Shown here piece by piece: positions 52,215 to 62,934 of a stretch of 64,000 nucleotides of DNA (position 1 is the first letter of the stretch; each line of letters starts with the position of its first letter). The stretch lies in contig NW_027331376.1 of assembly GCF_022965805.1 (NCBI RefSeq), positions 124,001-188,000 of the forward strand. The letters are read 5' to 3'. Source of the stretch: Primulina eburnea. Taxonomy: Eukaryota; Streptophyta; Magnoliopsida; Lamiales; Gesneriaceae. The notes beneath the pieces were generated by a model. The model saw only the letters and a list, made by a program, of their open reading frames with translations. It was not told where the DNA came from and ran no database searches. The position numbers and the translations under genes are program-made.

Positions 52215-52465
52215 AAAAGGTTGCATTCCTAGAAACAAACACCTTTGTTTCTTGGGGATGATAGAAATAATATCCAACTTAATTCCTTGGATATCCCACA
52301 AAGTAACATAAAATGGATCAACAATCCAATTTATCTCCCAATACCTGCTTCACATAAGCAGGGCTCCCCATATTTTAAGATGAGAATATTTGGGAGGCTT
52401 ACCCATCCATATCTCATATGGTGTCTGCCTTTGAATGGACATTTAATGGAATATCTATAAATTTT
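52215..52465 (-). pseudogene. pol: Integrase C-terminal remnant, element 1
   Basis: The minus strand near 52440-52360 reads TPYEIWMGKPPKYSHLKIWG followed by SPAYVKQVLGDK, then a stop and CYFVGYP, and further on HPQETKVFVSRNATF. This is the end of a copia integrase (the P-YE-W-G-KP...LK-WG...GY motif). The zinc-binding HHCC part and the DDE catalytic core, together about 1 kb in intact elements, are not found between here and the protease piece. The remnant sits only about 0.1 kb from the protease frame, so a large internal deletion is certain even though its exact ends are not. Confidence 0.8.
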
Positions 52466-52567
52466 AAGTTATAGAGATCGTTTTCAAGTTCTCAAGTACC
52501 AATTAAACATTCATTCTTGTAAATGTTGCAAACACCTTTGCTAAATAAACAAGAATATCCATTTTTA

Positions 52568-52828
52568 TCACAATAGAAATGGAAACAATGTTTTACACCA
52601 AACAGGTACAAACAAAACATCTCTTAAAATTAACTTAAAGTCATTGTTCAACAATAAGTAAACATCCTTAATAGCCTTGGTAGCAACTCTTGCTCCATTG
52701 CCCATCCTCAAGAAGGTCACACCTTCCTTAAGCTTCCTACTTCTTCCCATAACCTGTAACCAATTACAGAGATGTGAGTCACAACCGGTATCTAATACCC
52801 AAGAAGTAGAGTTAATTGAAATGTTTAC
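52568..52828 (-). pseudogene. pol: Copia aspartic protease segment, element 1
   Basis: In the same frame as gag but after two TAA codons, the minus strand reads INSTSWVLDTGCDSHLCNW, with the catalytic DTG at 52784-52792, then RKLKEGVTFLRMGNGARVA and LILRDVLFVP, ending in a stop after KTLFPFLL. This is the retropepsin that processes the polyprotein (the DTGC-SHL motif with the downstream LRMGNG...L-DVLFVP signature). The stops between gag and protease and the missing sequence after it show decay. Beyond the stop about 100 bp resembles a pre-integrase tail (KNECLIGT, LENLKNDL) and then the integrase remnant. Confidence 0.85.
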
Positions 52829-52834
52829 TTAAAT

Positions 52835-53695
52835 TTAGAACATACCGTTTCCAGAACACTTCTGGGCCAGATATTCCTTGCAATTTCGCTTCCAATGTCC
52901 AGGCTTCTTGCAGTGATGACAAACATCACCAGTCTTGTCAGCCTTAACTGGTCTGGCTGTCTCAACAGGATTCGGAGATTGCCTCAACAAGGGCACGTTC
53001 TTTTTGGGACGTTGGAAAGAACTATTCTTTCCCTTCCCATGTGGATCAATCTTCGTACCAGATGAAGAACCCACATAAAGAACCAACTTCTCTTTCTTGA
53101 TGGTGGATTCAAACGTAACAAGCATGTTCACCAACTCCTCAAGGGTCGGTTCCATCTTGTTCATGTTGAAATTCACCACAAAAGGATCAAATGAGCTAGG
53201 CAGCGATAACAGCAACACGTCGGTGGTCAACTCCGAAGGCAAGATCAGATCCATGCCAACGAGCTTGTCCACGAGCCCGATCACCTTTAGGCCATGCTCA
53301 TGGACCGAGGTCCCATCTCGCATGCGCAAAGTGATCAGCTCCTTGACGGTAGCATGCCTAAGAGGACGCGTTTGCTCTCCAAAGAGCTCTTTGAGGTGCA
53401 AATGAATGTCAGCAGCATTCTTTGCACCCTCAAAACGCCTCTGCAGCTCACCGTTCATAAAAGTTAGCATATAACACCTGGCTATCAAGTCATGGTCACA
53501 CCATTCCTTGTAAGCCTGCAATTCCTCAGGAGTGCAGTCAGTCGGATCCTCAACAGGGGGCAACTGAGTCAGTGTATATGTTACCCTTTCCGAATTCAAG
53601 ACTATTTTCAAATTTCTTAGCCAAGTGAGGTAATTAGGTCCAGTTAATATGTGTTTGTCGAGTATTACAGATATCGAATTGCGCATCGAAGACAT
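52835..53695 (-). CDS. gag: Copia GAG polyprotein, element 1
   Basis: This intact 286-codon frame is the structural nucleocapsid protein that packages retrotransposon RNA in cytoplasmic particles. The N-terminus has LTGPNYLTWLRNLKIVLNSE (a DUF4219-like start), the middle corresponds to the UBN2/gag-copia domain (about residues 60-200, with ARCYMLTFMNGELQRRFEGA and LIALR-type helices, and PSSFDPFVVNFNMNKM), and the C-terminus has a CCHC zinc knuckle CHHCKKPGHWKRNC at 259-272. The ATG at 53695 is chosen because it begins the canonical MSSMRNSI start and the leader to the right has no homologous extension. The TAA after GNGMF is probably a mutation, because the protease follows in the same frame. 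This is the only long undamaged frame of the element; it may still be translated if the element is transcribed. Confidence 0.92.
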   Translation of the reverse strand: MSSMRNSISVILDKHILTGPNYLTWLRNLKIVLNSERVTYTLTQLPPVEDPTDCTPEELQAYKEWCDHDLIARCYMLTFMNGELQRRFEGAKNAADIHLHLKELFGEQTRPLRHATVKELITLRMRDGTSVHEHGLKVIGLVDKLVGMDLILPSELTTDVLLLSLPSSFDPFVVNFNMNKMEPTLEELVNMLVTFESTIKKEKLVLYVGSSSGTKIDPHGKGKNSSFQRPKKNVPLLRQSPNPVETARPVKADKTGDVCHHCKKPGHWKRNCKEYLAQKCSGNGMF

Positions 53696-53892
53696 TGTTG
53701 ATTTGTACTGAAAAGTAAAAACAGATAAATGTTGATGACTATTTTAAATATTTAGTAAGATATGAAGTTTGGACTTTTACTTCATAAATATTTGCTCCTA
53801 CTGTTTTGACATCTTTCACTACCCTCTAGTGAAAACGGGAAACTCCTTTCCTCAGTAGGTACGTAAGGTCCAATTAGCGAATTGTGATCCCG

Positions 53893-54190
53893 AATAATAT
53901 CAGCCAATCACAATTCCTAAAAGGTAGTTTCCAATTGCATCACAATGCAACCTTCTACGTAAACTTTTGTCTCACGTTTGATTAGGACCCAATAATATGA
54001 CGTCGTTCATCTTCACGTGTCAAGCCTAACCCATCGATGTTGAACCTTAATGGACGGTCGCCATGAGTTCCCTCAATAATATGAGCCGAAATCATGGGAG
54101 TTCCACGTAGTTCACATCACAATGTCAATGGATGTCACAGCTTTCCGGCACCCAGGGCCCCCTCAATAATATGAGCCGAGCCCCGAGTAC
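53893..54190. repeat. Four phased aataatat repeats in the leader
   Basis: The word aataatat occurs at 53893, 53991, 54075 and 54175, spaced 98, 84 and 100 bp. The last two are embedded in the longer shared word cctcaataatatgagccga, the first in gaataatatcagcc. They look like decayed copies of a unit of about 90 bp and may be structural elements of the retrotransposon RNA leader. Confidence 0.6.
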
Positions 54191-55281
54191 GGGTAGCGTT
54201 CATCATGCATCCATTGTCGATGGAAGACAAGGAAATTATAAACAAATTTATAATTCCCCTTTTCGGACTTGATATTAATTTTGAATCTTATTCAAAATGA
54301 GGGTTTTTAAATTTTGAAAGGTCTCATCATTAATTTTATTTTAAAAGGTCGCCATGTTTGATCGTATGTTTGCCGGATTCATGCAACTTTGTTATTATAA
54401 TAATAATAACGCACATACTCATTATTTATAACATATCATGCATATATTATAAATAGAAAACAGTACAAGGATGATCAATTGCCCCAAAACTAATGGCCCG
54501 TGTGAGCTAAACACGGGCCTAGGTCCAATCCTAGGGTAAATGCACGGGATGCAATGCAACTACATTATTACATTAGCATCCAATATTACATGTCTTCGAT
54601 CTTCATAATCACCAAGGCCACCATCTTCCAATCTTGATCTTCCACTATTCTAATATTTACAATTAAATATCCATGGCACATAGGGATACATCTCATGGGG
54701 TGGGAACGGGCCATAAACCAAGCCCACTTTAAATTGATAATTATTACAATCATACAACACAAATATCCTAGCATACACCTAGCAAATTGGGCTTGGGCTT
54801 TTGATCATCCTTCATGCATAATATCATATATCATACACCATCAATTAATTATCACAATAATTAATTGATCCAATATTATATATCTTGATCCAATCACTAA
54901 CCGTCACAATTATAAATTAAATTAACAAAGTATACAAACTCCTTTGTCTACTTTCAAATTAATTTATTTATAATCGAATTTCTTGTAAATCACCATTTAC
55001 TATAAATAATTAAAGTCTCACATCAATTATTTATTTTATGAGAAAATATGTGCAACAATTGTAAATTTAAACTTAAGGGCCAAAAAACCATTTTACACCA
55101 AAAATATTTTGGCCCATTTAAATTTCACAAAATATGTTGACCATCTAATGGCCCAACATCTCAAGGCCCATGACACTAAGATTCTCCAAAACACTTTTGG
55201 AAACCCTAGCCGTCATCGCCGGAGCTCCGTCGCCGGATTCCGGCCACAACAAAAAAAATTTTTTATTTTAAAAACTGCATT

Positions 55282-55360
55282 TCGGGCAGCCCAAGGGGCT
55301 GCCCCTCGCTGCCCGAAATTCTCGGGCAGCCCCTCGGGCAGCCCTCGGGCAGCCCCCGAA
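55282..55360. repeat. GC-rich gggcagcc repeat/hairpin block in the leader
   Basis: About 80 bp contain tcgggcagccc, its near-complement gggctgcccc and ctgcccga, and three further tandem ctcgggcagcc copies. The block is extremely GC-rich inside AT-rich DNA and is followed by a 14-base t-run. Direct and inverted copies would let the element RNA fold into strong hairpins about 140 nt downstream of the primer-binding site. Confidence 0.65.
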
Positions 55361-55493
55361 AAATTTTTTTTTTTTTTGTTTTTGCTTCAAAAAATTTCGG
55401 CCTTGATGTTTTATTGCACCAAAAAATCTCAAACGGTTAGAAATCGATCTCAACATAATATTATGCAAATATTACACAAAAACCGTAACCAAA

Positions 55494-55505
55494 GCTCTGA
55501 TACCA
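55494..55505 (-). other. Primer-binding site (initiator tRNA-Met type), element 1
   Basis: On the minus strand TGGTATCAGAGC is exactly the complement of the plant initiator methionine tRNA 3' end and lies two bases after the 5' LTR end (...CTTTCA). It starts minus-strand DNA synthesis during retrotransposition. It fixes the orientation of the element and the inner LTR boundary at 55508. Confidence 0.92.
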
Positions 55506-55507
55506 CT

Positions 55508-57589
55508 TGAAAGCGGACCGGTTACGGTGGCCGGAAGCGCAACGGAAGTCAAAAATTTTAAAAATTAGCAAGAATTTTCGGCCACCCTAGGTTATGTGCA
55601 ATATTTACAAAATAACACCATACATAGGATGTTTAGAAAATATACCTATCAATCTTTAAAAGATTGATGAATGGCACCAACTTTGTTGTCAAACAACAAA
55701 GCTCTTCAAGGCATGAAGATCTACAAGCTCCTCCTCCAAATCCTTGAAACTTTCCTTCAAATTAGGCCCACCACAAGCTATATAAATCCCTTCTTGCTTT
55801 GCACTAGAAAAGCAAGAAGATTTTTCAATGAGAGGACTTTTATTCTCCAACACTTGAAGAACAAAAGAGAGAAGAAAAATTTGAGAGAGAAGACCAGAAA
55901 ATTTCGGCCAAGTGATGTGGAATGAGGGAGAGAGGATGAGTCTTGGGGTTGCAAAAAGTTAGATACAAAAGTTGCATGCCATTGCAACTTTTTAATCAAA
56001 AGTATTCAAGACTCTTCACCTCCCAAGCATGCAAACCCTAGCATGTCTCACATATATTATATGGTTTTTAACACATTAAAAACCATGGACTAAATTTTAA
56101 TTATCTCAAACATATTTGAGATTAATTAAATACTACTTGAATTTATTCAAGTCCCACTAGTTAAATAATTATTTTAATTGAGCTCTACAAGACTCAATAT
56201 TATTTAATTAATTCAACACTTCAATTAATTTAATTATTTAGACTCTACTAGGTCTACTAGTGTTTAATTAATTCAACACTTGAATTAATTTAATTTAGTC
56301 CCCAATAATGTTTATGAAAATCACAATTTTCAACTACATTATTTACTTGGCCAAATTTTAATCTAGGAACACTTCCATAAATTAAAATTTATATTTCTCT
56401 CATAGAAGTCATACTTCTATTTTTCTTTACACTTATAAACTCATTTATAAGTCGTTCAACACATTGAACTATTTTTACTTCTCATCGGGATTTACAAAGC
56501 TAGTACTTGTGTGGCCCTCAATGGTTCATTGATACAACTAGCCGTGGGTTCACATCTCTATGTGATTCGGACTAAACATGTCCTTATTCGAGCATACCCC
56601 AATTGCTCCATTCTTACTTATCAACTCCTTGATAGTAAGAACGTCAGAACTCAAGTCTGATAGTACTCAACCAATCACGTTAAACGCCTAGCAGCATCGC
56701 TTACGTGATTCCCTAGGTATCACATGATAGTGCCTGCAAGAACCATTCAATTATGGTTAGCGTACAGTACGGTCCCTTCAACTCATATATCCCGACCGAT
56801 TCGACAACTATTGGTTTATCGAGAGTTGTCAATGAATCGATACTATGTATCATGTTGTGGTTGCATCGATGGTGTAATCTATGAAACCCCTTTCATAATT
56901 ACCACCATACTCTGATCAGAGATTTCAACCCACACATACATGAAAAACACATAGGATATCCATACCCGTAGGTAAGCGGTGAATCCCCGACTACAATGCA
57001 TCGACTCCTATGTGTTTCGACAGAACACCCAACCTTGCCACCTGATGACCCCATGAGAGTCGGTAAACAAGTCAAAGTGTAATTCTCGCACATAGAGTCT
57101 CAATGTTGTCCCGGGTCATAAGGACTAATTCTGTACAACCATAAACCAGGACTTTTCCACTCGATAAGTGAGAACCACTTGGAAAGTCCTTTTATGGAGG
57201 GTTGTTCAGTGCACTCTACAAGGAGCACCTATCTGCATGTTCGGACATCACAATGTCCCCTACCAATGAAACATGGTACTCACATCACAGATACTAGTCT
57301 CTAACTCGAGCGACCTTTATCCTTCTTACTGGCGGCTGAATCGACTAGGAACGGTTTAGAATATACAGTATTCAAATATGAGTTTCATGATACTCATCAT
57401 ATGAGCATCTCATATTCTTTGTACTATTTGTATATTCAAGGGCTTTATCTATGCAACTAGCATGGGTATACAGATAAAGATGTGCCATACTAATAATTTC
57501 AAATATTATTAAAATAAAGATTGCTTATACATAGAGTTTCATTGTGAATACTCGGCCAACACTTGGCTCGACGGGCACCTACTCTAACA
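55508..57589 (-). repeat. 5' LTR of copia element 1 (complete)
   Basis: This 2082-bp LTR runs on the minus strand from TGTTAGAGTAGG (57589) to CCGCTTTCA (55508), with the standard TG...CA ends. It abuts the primer-binding site on its inner side and satellite DNA (caaactgaag) on its outer side. It matches the 3' LTR over 2012 bp with about two dozen differences seen by eye. It should carry promoter and polyadenylation signals, but only a weak TATA candidate can be pointed to. Confidence 0.94.
56051..56064 (-). promoter_or_regulatory. Candidate TATA box of the LTR promoter
   Basis: The minus strand reads ccatataatatatg about 1.5 kb into the LTR. A similar ccatataatatg is found at the equivalent place in the second element (about 60826-60838) and the first element's other LTR (48911-48924). 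Conservation across LTRs is expected by descent, so it is weak support. No transcription start can be verified from sequence. Confidence 0.25.
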
Positions 57590-60294
57590 CAAACTGAAGT
57601 TGTAAATAGAACTTTGGGTACACTTTTGCGTGCTATTCTTAAAAAGAACTTGGATTGACATTTCTATGGACTTTATTTTGGGGTTGCCTTGGACTAAGAA
57701 GGGGAGGGATTCTATTTATGGATTACTTTATGGGCTAAACTTTGCACAATAAAGTTGTAATCTATTACTTGTCATTCTCAAACGGATGGACAAACTGAAG
57801 TTGTAAATAGAACTTTGGGAACACTTTTGCGTGCTATTCTTAAAAAGAACTTGGATTGACATTTCTATGGACTTTATTTTACTTTGGGAACACTTTTGCG
57901 TGCTATTTTTAAATGAACTTGGATTGACATTTCTATGGACTTTATTTTGGGGTTGCCTAGGACTAAGAAGGGGATGGATTCTATTTATGGATTACTTTAT
58001 GGGCTAAACTTTGCACAATAAAGTTGTAATCTACTACTTCTCATCCTCAAACGGATGGACAAAGTGAAGTTGTAAATAGAACTTTGAAAACACTTTTGCG
58101 TGCTATTCTTAAAAAGAACTTGGATTGACATTTCTATGGACTTTATTTTGGGGTTGCCTAGGACAAAGAAAGGAAGGGATTCTATTTTTGGATTACTTTA
58201 TGGGCTAAACTTTGCACAATAAAGTTGTAATCTACTATTTGTCATCCTCAAACGGATGGACAAACTGAAGTTGTCAATAGAACTTTGGGTACAATTTTGC
58301 GTGCTATTCTTAAAAAGAACTTGGATTGACATTTCTATGGACTTTATTTTGGGGTTGCCTAGGACTAAGAAGGGAGGGATTCTTAAAAGAACTTGGATTG
58401 ACATTTCTATTGACTTTATTTTGGGGTTGCCTAGGACTAAGAAGGGGAGGGATTATATTTTTGGATTACTTTATGGGCTAAACTTTGCACAATAAAGTTG
58501 TAATCTACTACTTGTCATCCTCAAACGGATGGACAAACTGAAGTTGTAAATAGAACTTTGGGAACACTTTTGCGTGCTATTCTTAAAAAGAACTTGGATT
58601 GACATTTCTATGGACTTTATTTTGGGGTTGCCTAGGACTAAGAAGAGGAGAGATTCTTAAAAGAACTTGGATTGACATTTCTATGGACGTTATTTTGGGG
58701 TTGCCTAGGACTAAGAAGGGGAGAGATTATATTTTTGGATTATTTTATGGGCTAAACTTTGCTCAATATTGTTGTAATCTACTACTTGTCATCCTCAAAC
58801 GGATGGACAAACTGAAGTTATAAATAGAACTTTGGGTACACTTTTGCGTGCTATTCTTTAAAAGAACTTGGATTGACATTTCTATGGACTTTATTTTGGG
58901 TTGCCTAAGACTAAGAAGGGGAGGGATTCTATTTTTGGATTACTTTATGGGCTAAACTTTGCTAACTGAAGTTGTAAATAGAACTTTGGGATAAACTTTG
59001 CTCAATATTGTTGTAATCTACTACTTGTCATCCTCAAACAGATGGACAAACTGAAGTTGTCAATAGAACTTTGGGAACACTTTTGCTTGTTATTCTTAAA
59101 AGAACTTGGATTGACATTTCTATGGACTTTATTTTGGGGTTGCCTAGGACTAAGAAGGGGAGAGATTCTATTTATGGATTACTTTATGGGCTAAACTTTG
59201 CTCAATATTGTTGTAATCTACTACTTGTCATCATCAAACGGATGGACAAACTGAAGTTGTCAATAGAACTTTGGGTACACTTTTGCGTGCTATTCTTAAA
59301 AGAACTTGTATTGACATTTCTATGGACTTTATTTTGGGGTTGCCTAGGACTAAGAAGGGGAGGGATTCTATTTTTGGATTACTTTATGTGCTAAACTTTG
59401 CTCAATATTGTTGTAATCTACTACTTGTCATCCTTAAACGGATGGACAAACTGAAGTTGTCAATAGAACTTTGGGTACACTTTTGCGTGCTATTCTTAAA
59501 AGAACTTGGATTGACATTTCTATGGACTTTATTTTGGGGTTGCCTAGGACTAAGAAGGGGAGGGATTCTATTTTTGGATTACTTTATGGGCTAAACTTTG
59601 CTCAATATTGTTGTAATCTACTACTTGTCATCCTCAAACGGATGGACAAACTGAAGTTGTCAATAGAACTTTGGGAACACTTTTGCGTGCTATTCTTAAA
59701 AAGAACTTGGATTGACATTTCTATGGACTTTATTTTGGGGTTGCCTAGGACTAAGAAGGGGAGGGATTCTATTTTTGGATTACTTTATGGGCTAAACTTT
59801 GCACAATAAAGTTGTAATCTACTACTTGTCATCCTGAAACGGATGGACAAACTGAAGTTGTCAATAGAACTTTGGGTACATTTTTGCGTGCTATTCTTAA
59901 AAAGAACTTGGATTGACATTTCTATGGACTTTATTTTGGGGTTGCCTAGGACTTAGAAGGGGAGGGATTCTTAAAAGAACTTGGATTGACATTTCTATGG
60001 ACTTTATTTTGGGGTTGCCTAGGACTAAGAAGGTGAGGGATTATATTTTTGGATTACTTTATGGGCTAAACTTTGCACAATAAAGTTGTAATCTACTACT
60101 TGTCATCCTCAAACGGATGGACAAACTGAAGTTGTAAATAGAACTTTGGGAACACTTTTGCGTGCTATTCTTAAAAAGAACTTGGATTGACATTTCTATG
60201 GACTTTATTTTGGGGTTGTCTAGGACTAAGAAGGGGAGGTATTCTATTTTTGGATTACTTTATAGGCTAAACTTTGCTCAATATTGTTGTAATC
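57590..60294 (+). repeat. Integrase-derived satellite array, right block
   Basis: The same satellite resumes immediately after the first copia element, beginning at caaactgaag, and ends at ttgtaatc where the second element begins. It is HOR-B type: it carries the 39-bp insertion variant near 58962, the 69-bp variant near 57867 and the gattcttaaaag junction near 58381 and 59969. Its monomers hold more private changes than the left block. The order matches HOR-B from the equivalent of 27265 and then jumps back to the equivalent of about 25776 at 58599, so roughly 4 kb of an expected HOR-B unit is absent. Confidence 0.93.
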
Positions 60295-62360
60295 TGAAAG
60301 GGGATCGGTTACGGTGACCGAAAGCGCAACGGAAGTTTAAAAAATCAAATTTTTAAGCAAAAATTTCGGCCACCGTGCATTTCATGTAGCAAATACAAAA
60401 ACACAACTATTTCATACATAGGGTGTAAGAAATGTACCTATCAATCACAAGGATTGATGTATGGCTCCAACTTTGTTGTTAAACAACAAAGCTCTTGAAT
60501 GGCATGAAGAAATCTACAAGCTTCCTCCTACCTTGAATCTTTCCTTCAAATTAAGCCCACCACCAACTAGGTAGATCCCCTCATATTTTGCACTAGAAAA
60601 ATATGAGGATTTTTCAAAGAGAAGTGTGGTGTTCCTCAACAAATTGAAGAACAAAAATGGAGAGAAAACTTGGAGAGAAAGTGAATAGTATTTTCGGCAC
60701 TATTCATCCCTAGGAGAGAAGGAGAGACATTTTTTTGGTTGTGGGAAAAGTTGTGTCAAAAAGGTGCATGCTATGCCTTGAAAACTCAAAAAGTAGTCTC
60801 CCAACCTTTCACCTCCCATGCATGCATATTATATGGTTTTTATCAAAATAAAAACCATGGACTAAATTTAATTATCTCAAACATATTTGAGACTAATTAA
60901 ACATTACTTGAATTACCCAAGTCCCACTAGTTAAATAATTAATTTAAATTGAGCTCTACAAGACTCAATAATATTTAATTAATTCAACACTTGAATTAAT
61001 TTAATTATTTGGACTCTACTAGGTCCACTAGTGTTTAATTAATTCAGCACTTGAATTAATTTAATTTAGTCCATAATAATGTTTATGAAAATCACAATTT
61101 TCAAATACATTATTCACTTGGCCAAATTTTAATTTAGGAACACTTCCATAAATTAAAATTTACATTTCTCTCATAGAAGTCATACTTCTAATTTTCCTTA
61201 CGCTTATAAACTCCTTTATAAGTCGTTCAACACATTGAACTATTTTTACTTCTCAACGGGATCTAGAAAGCTAGTACTTGTGTGGCCCTCAATGGTTCAT
61301 TGATACAACTAGCCGTGGGTTCACATCTCCATGTGATTCGGACTAAACATGTCCTTATATGAGCATACCCCAATTGCTCCATTCTTACTTATCAACTCCT
61401 TGATAATAAGAACGTCAGAACTCAAGTCTGATAGTACCCAACCAATCATGTTAAACGCCTAGCAGCATCGCTTACATGATTCCCTAGGTATCAAATGATA
61501 GTGCCTGCAAGAACCATTCAATTATGGTTAGCGTACAGTACGGTCCCTTCAACTCATATATCCCGACCGATTCGACAACCATTGGTTTATCGAGAGTTGT
61601 CAATGAATCGATACTATGTGTCATGTCGTAGTTGCATTGATGGTGTAATCTATGAAACCCCTTTCATAATTACAACCATACTCTGGCCAGAGATTTCAAC
61701 CTACATACACATGATAACACATAGGATATCCATACCCGAAGGTAAGCGGTGAATCCCCGGCTACAATGCATCGACTCCTATGTGTTTCGACAGAACACCC
61801 AACCTTGCCACCTGATGACCCCATGAGAGTCGGTAAACAAGTCAAAGTGTAATTCTAGCACATAGAGTCTCAATGTTGTCCCGGGTCATAAGGACTAATT
61901 CTGTACAACCATAAACTAGGACATTTCCACTCGATAAGTGAGAACCACTTGGAAAGTCCTTTTATGGAGGGTTGTTCAGTGCACTCTACAAGGAGCACCT
62001 ATCTGCATGTTCGGACATCACAATGTCCCCTACCAATGAAACATGGTACTCACATCGCAGATACTAGTCTCTAACTCGAGCGGCCTATATCCTTCTTAGT
62101 GGCGGCTGAATCGACTAGGAACCGTTTAGAATATACAGTATTACAAATATGAGTTTCATGATACTCATCAGATGAGTATCTCATATTCTTTCTACTATTT
62201 GTATATTCAAGGGCTTTATCTATGCAACTAGCATGGGTATACAGATAAAGATGTGCCAAAATAATAATTTCAAATATTACTAAAATAAAGATTGCTTATA
62301 CATAGAGTTTCATTGTGAACACTCGGCCAACACTTGGATCGACGGGCACCTACTCTAACA
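60295..62360 (-). repeat. 3' LTR of copia element 2 (complete)
   Basis: The 2066-bp LTR runs on the minus strand from TGTTAGAGTAGG (62360) to CCCCTTTCA (60295), with TG...CA ends intact. It is homologous along its length to the LTRs of element 1, best in 61300-62360 and more changed in 60300-60800. The left flank satellite ends taatc (60290-60294), which would be the target-site copy to look for at the other end of the element. It contains the same 60-bp AT-rich duplication (about 60956-61075). Confidence 0.93.
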
Positions 62361-62373
62361 ATCTCCCACTTGC
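62361..62373 (-). other. Polypurine tract of copia element 2
   Basis: The sequence is the same as in element 1: gcaagtgggagat on the minus strand immediately before the LTR start. Its conservation in both copies supports its role as the plus-strand primer. Confidence 0.75.
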
Positions 62374-62375
62374 AC

Positions 62376-62862
62376 TAGAGCCAACTACCCATATGCTTTA
62401 AACCCATTGATTCGCGATGCTTGTCGAATAATGGTCCAGGTAAAGGCTTAGCTAGTGGATCAACAACATTATCTGCGGGGCCGACTTTGTCAAAAGACAC
62501 TTCTTCCTCTTTCCACAATCTCTCCGAGGATGTGGTACTTACTCAATACATGTTTGGACTTCTGATGAGACCTTGGCTCCTTTGCTTGAGCTAAAGCTCC
62601 CGTGTTGTCACAAAACACCGGGACAGGAGCAACTCTATTAGGAATGACGTCCAACTCTTAGACGAAATTACCTTATCCAAACAGCCTCCCTTGCTGCATC
62701 TGATGCAGCAATGTATTCTGCCTCTGTGCTGGAATCCGTAATATTGTCTTACTTGGAACTCTTCCAAGAGACAGCAGCACCATTGAGTATGAATACAAAA
62801 CAAGAGGTTGACTTCGAGTCATCGATATCGCTTTGGAAGCTAGAGTCGGTATAGCCTTCCAA
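62376..62862 (-). pseudogene. pol: Copia RNase H domain, element 2 (broken)
   Basis: On the minus strand from 62862 the frame reads [30 protein letters not shown], then a TAA where element 1 has an Arg codon, then DNITDSSTEAEYIAASDAAR and EAVWIR before a further frame disruption near 62670. The active-site Asp and Glu contexts are still visible. The C-terminal part continues in shifted frames to the polypurine tract. It is the same domain as 50465-50950 but no longer open. Confidence 0.83.
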
Positions 62863-62934
62863 TGTTAGTTCTCCACCCCATAGTCCAAGAACAATTTCTT
62901 GGTCCTTCTCAACTACTTGAGGATGTCTTTCACA

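Larger units (their letters stand above)
53696..55493 (-). other. Leader (5' untranslated) region of copia element 1
   Basis: The 1.8 kb between the primer-binding site and the gag ATG hold no homologous coding sequence. They contain four phased aataatat words (53893-54182), a GC-rich palindromic block (55282-55360) followed by a poly-T run, AT microsatellite-like stretches around 54395-54460, and AT-rich unique DNA. A long leader is common in plant copia elements and usually carries packaging and translation signals; which parts do so here cannot be told. Confidence 0.8.
48439..57589 (-). mobile_element. Ty1/copia LTR retrotransposon, element 1
   Basis: A 9.15-kb element on the minus strand is inserted in the satellite. 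Reading leftwards from 57589 it has a 5' LTR, a primer-binding site matching the initiator tRNA-Met 3' end, a 1.8-kb leader, gag with a zinc knuckle, a DTG protease piece, an integrase C-terminal remnant, a reverse transcriptase with YVDD, RNase H, a polypurine tract and a 3' LTR. The order PR-INT-RT-RH is diagnostic of copia elements. The integrase catalytic core is gone and pol has stops and frameshifts, so the copy cannot move by itself. I counted about two dozen differences between the two LTRs over 2.0 kb, so the insertion is fairly young. The 3' LTR lacks its outer (left) end. Confidence 0.95.

Noticed and set aside
53097..53405. 102-codon + strand frame antisense to gag
   Set aside because: Shadow of the gag frame; its minus strand counterpart has a zinc knuckle and gag-copia signatures.
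55268..55468. 66-codon minus strand frame starting the leader (possible upstream ORF)
   Set aside because: It spans the GC-rich repeat block, giving Arg/Ala-Gly-rich residues from slippage-type sequence; no homology and no evidence of translation.
55494..55505. tRNA gene
   Set aside because: Only the 12-base complement of the tRNA-Met 3' end is present, as expected for a primer-binding site; no cloverleaf sequence follows.
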